Shown: in pieces, positions 58,691-64,000 of the stretch
How the letters are laid out: each line of letters starts with the position of its first letter
Numbering within the stretch: position 1 is the first letter of the stretch
Source: Nevskiaceae bacterium
Lineage (GTDB): Bacteria > Pseudomonadota > Gammaproteobacteria > Nevskiales > Nevskiaceae
Length of the DNA: 64,000 bases
Direction: 5' to 3'
Assembly (NCBI GenBank): GCA_004298465.1
Contig: SCRT01000001.1
Location: forward strand, 366,516-430,515
The notes under the pieces: model-generated
Told to the model about the DNA's origin: nothing
The model's input: the letters and a program-made list of their open reading frames with translations, nothing else
The model's database searches: none
Made by a program: the position numbers and the translations under genes

Positions 58691-59605
58691 TCAGCGCGGG
58701 CCGACGATCAACCACTCCAGCAGCGCCATCTGCGCCCACATGCGATTTCCCGCTTCGTCCCACACGACGCTGTGCGGCCCGTCAATTACGCTCGGCGCCA
58801 CTTCCTCGCCGCGGTGCGCGGGCAGGCAGTGCATGAACAGCGCACCCACTGCCGCTTGGGTCATCAATGCGTCGTCGACCTGGAAACCGTTGAAATGCTG
58901 CAGGCGGGTGTCGGTTTCCCCTTCCTGGCCCATGCTTGTCCAGGTATCCGTTACCACGACTTCTGCGCCCTGCACTGCCGCTTGTGGGTCACGACCGACC
59001 TGTGCGGCACTGCCGGCCCAGGCACAGGTGGCGGCGTCGGGTTCATAACCTTGCGGGCAAGCGACGTTGAGCTTGAAACCGAACAGGCGCGCGGCTTCGA
59101 TCCATGAATTGCACACGTTGTTGCCGTCGCCGATCCATGCCGCCGTCTTGCCAGCCATGGCGCCGCGCTGTTCGTACCAGGTCTGCAGGTCGGCCAGCAC
59201 CTGGCAGGGATGGTGCAGATCGGACAGGGCGTTGATGACGGGCACACGGGAATGGCGCGCCAGCTCTTCCTGGTCGGCCTGCGAATCGTTGCGGATCATG
59301 ATGGCGCTGCAATAGCGTGACAGCACCCGTGCCGTGTCCGCCAGCGGCTCGTTGCGACCGAGCTGCGTCTGCGCCACCGGCAGCATGATCGCGTTGCCGC
59401 CGAACCGCGCCATGCCGGCATCGAAGGAAGTCCGCGTCCGTGTCGAATTCTTCGCGAAGATCATCGCCAGGCTGTGCCCGGTGAGCGGCCGATAGCTGCG
59501 GTCATCGGCGGCCTTGAGGGCGGCTGCGCGCGCCACCAGCGCATGGGCTTCGGCGGGTGTGGCAGCGGACAGTTTCAGGAAGTGGCGGGGAGCGGGTGCG
59601 TTCAT
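58691..59605 (-). CDS. argF: ornithine carbamoyltransferase
   Basis: OTCase makes citrulline from ornithine and carbamoyl phosphate. The 304 residues have the carbamoyl-phosphate loop STRTRT (54-59), the HPCQ motif in [10 protein letters not shown] and the ornithine-binding [22 protein letters not shown] segment is also typical. It lies 66 bases after sodB on the same strand, separated by a terminator-like hairpin. Confidence 0.95.
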   Translation of the reverse strand: MNAPAPRHFLKLSAATPAEAHALVARAAALKAADDRSYRPLTGHSLAMIFAKNSTRTRTSFDAGMARFGGNAIMLPVAQTQLGRNEPLADTARVLSRYCSAIMIRNDSQADQEELARHSRVPVINALSDLHHPCQVLADLQTWYEQRGAMAGKTAAWIGDGNNVCNSWIEAARLFGFKLNVACPQGYEPDAATCAWAGSAAQVGRDPQAAVQGAEVVVTDTWTSMGQEGETDTRLQHFNGFQVDDALMTQAAVGALFMHCLPAHRGEEVAPSVIDGPHSVVWDEAGNRMWAQMALLEWLIVGPR

Positions 59606-59617
59606 GTTTCTGGCTCC

Positions 59618-59647
59618 AAAATAGCGAAGCCGCCCACGAGGGGCGGC
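59618..59647 (-). terminator. terminator-like hairpin after sodB
   Basis: On the minus strand GCCGCCC-CTCGT-GGGCGGC (59647 to 59629) is followed by TTCGCTATTTT. The stem is a perfect 7 bp and the T-run is interrupted. It separates sodB from argF. Confidence 0.6.
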
Positions 59648-59671
59648 CCCGACTGACGGGCTGGGTGGCGA

Positions 59672-60247
59672 TCAGCCGAGATTCGACTCGGCGAATGCCC
59701 AGTTCACGATCTGCCAGTAGTGTTCAAGGTAGTTCGCGCGGGAGTTGCGGTAGTCGATGTAGTAGGCGTGTTCCCACACGTCCACGGTCAGGATGGCCTT
59801 CTTGCCATGGCGCAGCGGGGTGTCGGCGTTGCTGGTGTTTTCCACCGCCAGCGTGCCGTCCGCGTTCTGCACCAACCACGTCCAGCCTGAGCCGAAGTTG
59901 CCGGCGGCAGCCGCGGCGAATTCCTTCTTGAAGTCTTCCACGCCGCCGAAGGTCTTGACCAAGGCGTCAGCCAGCTTCTTGCCGGGTTCCTTCGGGTTCG
60001 GCGTCAGGCAGTTCCAGAAGAACGTGTGGTTCCAGATCTGCTGGACCTGGTTAAGCAGCCCGCCGTTCGCCTTCTGGATCGTGTCTTCCAAGCTCGCTTT
60101 TTCGAACTCCGTTCCCGCAATCAGCTTGTTGGCCTTGTCTACGTAGGCCTTGTGGTGCTTGCCGTAGTGGTATTCCAGCGTCTCGCGCGACATGTGCGGT
60201 TCGAGCGCCTCTTTTGCAAAGGGAAGTTCGGGCAATGAGAAACTCAT
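59672..60247 (-). CDS. sodB: superoxide dismutase, Fe type
   Basis: This cytoplasmic superoxide dismutase has 191 residues. Metal ligands are His in LEYHYGKHHKAYV, His in IWNHTFFWNCL, Asp in LTVDVWEHAYY and His in the same segment. The WNHTFFWNCL and AAAGNFGSGWTWLV sequences are characteristic of the iron form. It has a candidate promoter at 60290-60318 and is divergent from grxD. Confidence 0.96.
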   Translation of the reverse strand: MSFSLPELPFAKEALEPHMSRETLEYHYGKHHKAYVDKANKLIAGTEFEKASLEDTIQKANGGLLNQVQQIWNHTFFWNCLTPNPKEPGKKLADALVKTFGGVEDFKKEFAAAAAGNFGSGWTWLVQNADGTLAVENTSNADTPLRHGKKAILTVDVWEHAYYIDYRNSRANYLEHYWQIVNWAFAESNLG

Positions 60248-60289
60248 CGTGTGCCTCTGTTCGGATCAAGTGTAAGTGACAGGCCCGCC

Positions 60290-60318
60290 ACCATAGGTCA
60301 GTGCGGATGTGAATTCAA
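60290..60318 (-). promoter_or_regulatory. sodB promoter
   Basis: On the minus strand TTGAAT (60318-60313), a 17-bp spacer and TATGGT (60295-60290) form a plausible sigma-70 promoter 43 bases before the sodB start. Each hexamer matches at four of six positions. Confidence 0.5.
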
Positions 60319-60343
60319 TGACGGCGGAGCCAATGTGCTGCAA

Positions 60344-60352
60344 TGGTACAAT
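60344..60352 (+). promoter_or_regulatory. grxD extended -10 promoter
   Basis: TGGTACAAT is an extended -10 element (TG-n-TACAAT, 60344-60352). The -35 region is poor, as is allowed for this promoter class. It lies 42 bases before the grxD start. Confidence 0.5.
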
Positions 60353-60393
60353 GGATGCCGGTGAGTCGTAGTCTCAACTGGACGAGAACCTCT

Positions 60394-60720
60394 ATGGATA
60401 CGCTGGATCGCGTCAAGAAGCAGGTGTCGGAAAACCCCGTCATCGTGTACATGAAGGGCACCCCGGATTTTCCGCAGTGCGGTTTTTCGGCACGCACGGT
60501 GCAGGCGCTCAACGAGTGCGGCGTGGAATATGCCTACGTCAACATCCTCGAGGACGAGGAGGTCCGGCGCGAACTGCCGGCGTTCTCGAACTGGCCGACG
60601 TTTCCGCAGCTTTATGTGAAAGGCGAGCTGATCGGCGGGTGTGACATCACGCTCGACCTGTACCGCTCTGGCCAGCTCAAGCCGATGCTCGAAGAGGCGG
60701 TCGGCAAGACCGTTGCGTGA
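60394..60720 (+). CDS. grxD: monothiol glutaredoxin, Grx4 type
   Basis: This 108-residue protein carries the CGFS active site (Cys29 in FPQCGFSART) and the glutathione-binding segments MKGTP, WPTFPQLY and GGCDI. Such proteins hold a bridging [2Fe-2S] cluster and deliver it to targets or to BolA partners. The ATG at 60394 gives the family N-terminus. A strong intrinsic terminator follows 18 bases after the stop. Confidence 0.96.
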   Translation: MDTLDRVKKQVSENPVIVYMKGTPDFPQCGFSARTVQALNECGVEYAYVNILEDEEVRRELPAFSNWPTFPQLYVKGELIGGCDITLDLYRSGQLKPMLEEAVGKTVA

Positions 60721-60737
60721 CGCTTCACGAACTTTCG

Positions 60738-60762
60738 ACGCCCGCCTTGTGCGGGCGTTTTT
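60738..60762 (+). terminator. intrinsic terminator after grxD
   Basis: ACGCCCGC (60738-60745), CTTGT loop, GCGGGCGT (60751-60758) and TTTT form a typical Rho-independent terminator. Confidence 0.88.
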
Positions 60763-60975
60763 GTGGCTGTGGCAGAAGGCGCGTGCAGGCGATGACGGCC
60801 ACGAGCGCGATGCTAAACTGCGTGCCGAGACGGCGCCGCGCGTCGCGCGCCAAGAACCAGCGTACAGCGCGATCCTTCGCGCCGTACGCCAACGGCTGCA
60901 ACCTGTGTGGTCGCGGAAATCCTTCCGCTGCCACCAGGGTCGTATAACGATGCAACAGAACAGGAGATTGGTGCC

Positions 60976-62754
60976 ATGAGTCATAGCTATCGCCACGTAC
61001 GCTTCCCCGAGTCTGGCGAAAGGATCACGGTGGTGGATGGCAGGCTGCACGTTCCGGACGAGCCGATCGTCGGTTTCGTCGAAGGTGACGGCATCGGCCC
61101 GGACATCACGCGCGCCTGTCTGCGCGTGTGGGATGCGGCGGTGGCCAAGGCTTACGGCGGCAAGCGCAAGATCCACTGGTGCGAGACCTACCTCGGCGAA
61201 AAGGCCGCAGGCATCTACGACGGCAGCTATTTTCCGGACGAGACGCTCGAGGCGTTGCGTGAGCTCATCGTCTCCATCAAAGGCCCGCTGACGACGCCGG
61301 TCGGCGGTGGCTTCCGCAGCCTGAACGTCGCCGTGCGCCAGGAGCTCGACCTGTATGCCTGTGTGCGTCCGGTGCGCCACTACGCCGGCGTGCCGAGCCC
61401 GCTCAAGCGGCCAGACCAAGTGGACGTGGTGATCTTCCGCGAGAACACGGAAGACGTCTACGCCGGTATCGAATACAAGTCCGGCACGCCGGAGAACGAG
61501 AAGCTCGCGAAGTTCCTGCGCGAGGAGATGGGCGCGAAGTTCTTCGAAGGCGCCGGCCTCGGCATCAAGCCGATTTCCGAATTCGGCTCCAAACGGTTGG
61601 TACGCAAGGCCATCCAGTACGCCGTCGACAACGGGCGCGAGTCCGTCACACTGGTGCACAAGGGCAACATCCAGAAGTTCACGGAAGGCGCGTTCCGCAA
61701 CTGGGGCTACGAGCTGGCACGCGAGGAATTCGCGAACGTCACCATCACCGAAGAACAGCTTTACGGCGAATTCAAGGGCAAGCAGCCGGAAGGCAAGATC
61801 GTCATCAAGGATCGCATCGCCGACATCATCTTCCAGATGATGCAGCTGCGGCCCGCGGAATTCGACGTACTGGCCACGCCGAACCTGAACGGCGACTATC
61901 TGTCGGATGCAGTGGCTGCGGAAGTCGGCGGCGTCGGCATCGCCCCGGGCGCGAATATCGGCGACCACATCGCAGTGTTCGAGGCCACGCACGGCACGGC
62001 GCCAAAGTACGCGAACATGAACAAGGTGAACCCCGGCTCGCTGTTGTTCTCCGGCGTCATGATGCTGGAATACATGGGCTGGAAGGAAGCGGCGGACATC
62101 ATCACGCTCACCTACCCTGAAGTCATCAAGGACGGCATCGTCACTTACGACTTCGCTCGCCAGATCGACGGCGCCACGGAAGTCGGCACCAGCCAGTTCG
62201 CGGATGCCATCATCGAACGCATAAACGGTGGCGTGGACCTGGAGGCCAAGCGCCGGGCCTTGCAGGAGCAGCTTGTGAAGGAACGCAAGCAGCGCGAGAT
62301 CCGCCGCCTGCTGCAGCCGCTGGAGGAAATGATCGATACCGGTCGCATTCCACACACCGTGCGCGACCTGATGACACATACTCTCATCACCGTCGCTGAT
62401 AGCGAGACGGTGCACGATGCCATGCACCTGATGGCCGACAATGAAGTCAGCTCGCTGGTCGTCGAGCGCAATGCGCAGGGCCAGTGGGGCATCCTCACGC
62501 GGCGTGACATCGTCACCAAGATCGTCAAGGCGAACCGTTCCCCGATGACGACGAAGGTTGGCGACATCGCCAGCCGTCCGGTGAAGTCTGTTCCAGCTGA
62601 TACGCCGATCCGCGAGGCGGCGGAAATCCTTTCCGAACTGAATTTCAGCCGTCTCACTGTTTCGCAGGGTGATGACCTCATCGGCATCGTCACGGAAACC
62701 GACATCTTCCGCGCGGTCGAAAAATTTGGCTGGGCCGGCGAGGAAGTCGCCTGA
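60976..62754 (+). CDS. icd: NADP isocitrate dehydrogenase fused to a CBS-domain pair
   Basis: The first 420 residues are a prokaryotic NADP-type isocitrate dehydrogenase: [29 protein letters not shown] with Ser115 at the place of the regulatory Ser of E. coli Icd, [15 protein letters not shown], and the NADP site [17 protein letters not shown], with Lys and Tyr that bind the 2'-phosphate. After a charged helical linker (about 425-458) two CBS domains follow (about 460-520 and 526-585), with [39 protein letters not shown] and [15 protein letters not shown] pairs usually bind adenine nucleotides, so allosteric control is likely. Single continuous frame, no linker stop. AGGAG lies 9 bases before the ATG at 60976. 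Confidence 0.95.
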   Translation: MSHSYRHVRFPESGERITVVDGRLHVPDEPIVGFVEGDGIGPDITRACLRVWDAAVAKAYGGKRKIHWCETYLGEKAAGIYDGSYFPDETLEALRELIVSIKGPLTTPVGGGFRSLNVAVRQELDLYACVRPVRHYAGVPSPLKRPDQVDVVIFRENTEDVYAGIEYKSGTPENEKLAKFLREEMGAKFFEGAGLGIKPISEFGSKRLVRKAIQYAVDNGRESVTLVHKGNIQKFTEGAFRNWGYELAREEFANVTITEEQLYGEFKGKQPEGKIVIKDRIADIIFQMMQLRPAEFDVLATPNLNGDYLSDAVAAEVGGVGIAPGANIGDHIAVFEATHGTAPKYANMNKVNPGSLLFSGVMMLEYMGWKEAADIITLTYPEVIKDGIVTYDFARQIDGATEVGTSQFADAIIERINGGVDLEAKRRALQEQLVKERKQREIRRLLQPLEEMIDTGRIPHTVRDLMTHTLITVADSETVHDAMHLMADNEVSSLVVERNAQGQWGILTRRDIVTKIVKANRSPMTTKVGDIASRPVKSVPADTPIREAAEILSELNFSRLTVSQGDDLIGIVTETDIFRAVEKFGWAGEEVA

Positions 62755-62776
62755 AGCTTGGATCGGGAGCCTTGGC

Positions 62777-63544
62777 GTGACTGGACAGGTCGAACTGCTC
62801 GTCATCGGTGACGAACTGCTGCTCGGCAAACGCCAGGATCGGCACCTGCCGAAAGTCATCGAGCTGCTGAAAACCCGCGGCATCGATTTGGCCGGTGTCG
62901 AGTTCCTGCCCGATCACGAAGTGACGATTGCGGCCGCGATCCGCCGTTTCGTCGCCGCCGGCATGCCGATTTTGTCCTGTGGCGGCATTGGGGCGACGCC
63001 GGACGACCTGACGCGCCAAGCCGCGGCGCGTGCCTTCGACATGCCGATCGAACGCCAACCCGAGGCATTGCAGCTGATCGAGGCGCACTACGGTGAACGC
63101 GCCTGGCCGAATCGCGTGCTGATGGCGGATTTCCCGCGTGGCGCGAAATTGATCCCGAATCCCGTCAACTCCGTCGCCGGCTTCTCGGTCGGCGATTGTT
63201 TCTTCGTGCCGGGCTTTCCGGAAATGGCGTGGCCGATGCTGGAGTGGGTGCTGGATGGTCCGCTCGCGCACTTGCAGCGCGCCCACCCACCCGTCGAATT
63301 CCGCCTGCGGGTCAGCGGCGTGGTGGGCGAGGGGGACCTGCTGCAAGCCATGGAGGCTACCCGCGCCTGCTACCCGGAAGTCTGGCTGTCAAGCCTGCCG
63401 ACGCGGGGCCGGACGAGTGCGGAGGGTTTCATCGACTTTGGGTTGCGGGGTGCGCAGGCTGATGCTGCCGCGGCGTTCGAGATGTTCCGCCGCGCGGTGG
63501 TGGCCCATTCAGGAGCTGTCGTCGTGGACGTTGTGGCGCCCTGA
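62777..63544 (+). CDS. CinA N-terminal / MoCF-type domain protein
   Basis: This 255-residue protein has the MoCF-biosynth fold of the CinA N-terminal domain: LLVIGDELLLGKRQD, then SCGGIGATPDDLTRQAAARAF (usual GGTGPTPDD) and the downstream NPVNSVAGFSVGDCFFVPGFPEMAW segment. It lacks the C-terminal amidohydrolase domain, which is separate at 12235. Family members act as molybdopterin-binding or nucleotide pyrophosphatases; the exact reaction here is not known. It starts with GTG at 62777, with GGGAGCC 6 bases upstream and 22 bases after icd, so both are probably co-transcribed. Confidence 0.88.
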   Translation: MTGQVELLVIGDELLLGKRQDRHLPKVIELLKTRGIDLAGVEFLPDHEVTIAAAIRRFVAAGMPILSCGGIGATPDDLTRQAAARAFDMPIERQPEALQLIEAHYGERAWPNRVLMADFPRGAKLIPNPVNSVAGFSVGDCFFVPGFPEMAWPMLEWVLDGPLAHLQRAHPPVEFRLRVSGVVGEGDLLQAMEATRACYPEVWLSSLPTRGRTSAEGFIDFGLRGAQADAAAAFEMFRRAVVAHSGAVVVDVVAP

Positions 63545-63628
63545 AAGCTTCGCTTGTGTTGTGCCGCGGTCATCGCTCGACCCTGTTTTCGAGCCCTCGA
63601 TCGGGTATGGCACGCCCCGTGCGTCCGT

Positions 63629-63634
63629 TATAAT
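63629..63634 (+). promoter_or_regulatory. tRNA-Lys promoter -10 with GC-rich discriminator
   Basis: TATAAT is a perfect -10. It is followed by CGCCCCC, a GC-rich discriminator typical of stable-RNA promoters under stringent control. The -35 region is weak. Confidence 0.7.
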
Positions 63635-63651
63635 CGCCCCCTTGCCGGCGC

Positions 63652-63727
63652 GGGTCGTTAGCTCAGTTGGTAGAGCACTGGACTTTTAATCCATTGGTCG
63701 TGGGTTCGAATCCCACACGACCCACCA
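63652..63727 (+). tRNA. tRNA-Lys (anticodon TTT)
   Basis: A 76-base tRNA with complete cloverleaf. The acceptor GGGTCGT pairs with ACGACCC (63717-63723), A is the discriminator and CCA is encoded. The D arm is GCTCAGTTGGTAGAGC, the anticodon loop CTTTTAA with anticodon TTT at 63685-63687, and the T loop TTCGAAT. It closely resembles E. coli tRNA-Lys. It reads AAA and AAG. Confidence 0.98.
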
Positions 63728-64000
63728 TGAAAACAATCCCGCACGAGAACGGGTGATCGCGAATCCGAATTTTGAGGGCTCTTCTCGGAATCTGGGAGCC
63801 GGCCCGAAACTTGCCGCTGTTCCATGGTTTCTGACGGCCCCGATTCGGCGGGTGCAAACCTTGGCATGATCGTAAGAAAGGGCGGCTGGGCTAGAATTCG
63901 GTGACATGAGTATCCGTATGCCCCAGACTCGATGCGGCAGGACATGCGTTTGACTGCGCAGCCGCGATCAACCGCGGTCGGCGGCCATGGTGATCAGACC
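63728..64000. other. window-end region, no firm gene
   Basis: The 273 bases after the tRNA hold no gene I can support. A short frame begins at ATG 63944 and runs open to the end of the window (19 codons), after GGCAGG close upstream; it may be the start of the next gene. GGCTC and GAGCC near 63777-63800 form a weak stem. TAGAAT at 63892-63897 resembles a -10, but no -35 is spaced correctly. Confidence 0.35.

Noticed and set aside
60943..60948. TATAAC as the icd -10 element
   Set aside because: No acceptable -35 at 16-18 bp and it would give a start only about 25 bases before the start codon; possible but not supported well enough to list.
60298..62883. An 861-residue open frame on the minus strand opposite icd
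   Set aside because: It is a mirror of the icd gene in GC-rich DNA. Its composition (His, Arg, Asp rich) matches no family and the plus-strand protein is unmistakable.
63658..63945. Minus-strand frames ending in GFEPTTNGLK-type sequence
   Set aside because: This peptide pattern is the well-known false product read from the complement of a tRNA T-arm. The region is tRNA-Lys.

Overview
The window is a stretch of chromosome from a GC-rich bacterium, almost certainly a gammaproteobacterium. The evidence is the long conserved gene order rpsB-tsf-pyrH-frr-uppS-cdsA-rseP-bamA-skp-lpxD-fabZ-lpxA-lpxB-rnhB-dnaE-accA-tilS-pyrG-kdsA-eno-ftsB-ispD, a second conserved block queG/nnr-tsaE-amiB-mutL, and a tRNA-Lys close to that of E. 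coli. The lipid A, BamA and KDO genes show a Gram-negative outer membrane. The genus cannot be fixed from the sequence alone. I see no prophage, insertion sequence or CRISPR array.

Layout. 1-3.1 kb: a DUF4393-like protein, a DUF445 membrane protein and a MerR-type regulator. 3.1-7.7 kb: single-chain pyruvate carboxylase, a Nudix hydrolase and a rhodanese. 7.7-10.4 kb: a TPP riboswitch, thiC and a DsbG-like thiol protein without a signal peptide. 10.4-15.4 kb: acetyl-CoA C-acetyltransferase, a small lipoprotein, pncC, an HMG-CoA synthase-like enzyme with a 23-bp dyad in front of it, and a YheT-type hydrolase. 15.4-19.0 kb: glnD and map, both on the minus strand. 19.0-43.6 kb: the long plus-strand block for translation, envelope, lipid A, DNA replication, fatty acid, CTP and KDO synthesis. 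43.6-47.4 kb: an accessory segment with a cytochrome P450, a rubredoxin overlapping it, a DUF4345 membrane protein, a 2,4-dienoyl-CoA reductase-like SDR and an Smr protein. 47.4-48.0 kb: a non-coding stretch rich in hairpins and repeats. 48.0-54.7 kb: panD, queG, nnr, tsaE, amiB, mutL. 54.7-60.3 kb: an NTF2-like protein, an enoyl-CoA isomerase/hydratase, an M28 peptidase, nadC, argF and sodB. 60.3-64.0 kb: grxD, an isocitrate dehydrogenase fused to two CBS domains, a CinA N-domain protein and tRNA-Lys.

How it works together. Most of the window is housekeeping: ribosome and translation factors, envelope assembly, lipid A and KDO synthesis, anaplerosis, and thiamin, NAD and pantothenate cofactors. 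The accessory parts point to lipid or terpenoid metabolism: P450 plus rubredoxin, a DECR2-type reductase and an ECI-like isomerase for unsaturated acyl chains, and thiolase plus HMG-CoA synthase.

The most unusual points are (1) isocitrate dehydrogenase carrying a C-terminal CBS pair, which suggests nucleotide control of the TCA cycle; (2) a P450 co-translated with a rubredoxin and preceded by three dyads and an intrinsic terminator; (3) loss of dxr from its usual place between cdsA and rseP, in a genome that also carries HMG-CoA synthase but keeps ispD; (4) tandem 26-bp repeats and a REP-like element in front of panD; and (5) a thiC riboswitch whose anti-Shine-Dalgarno strand can pair with either of two identical AGAGG copies.
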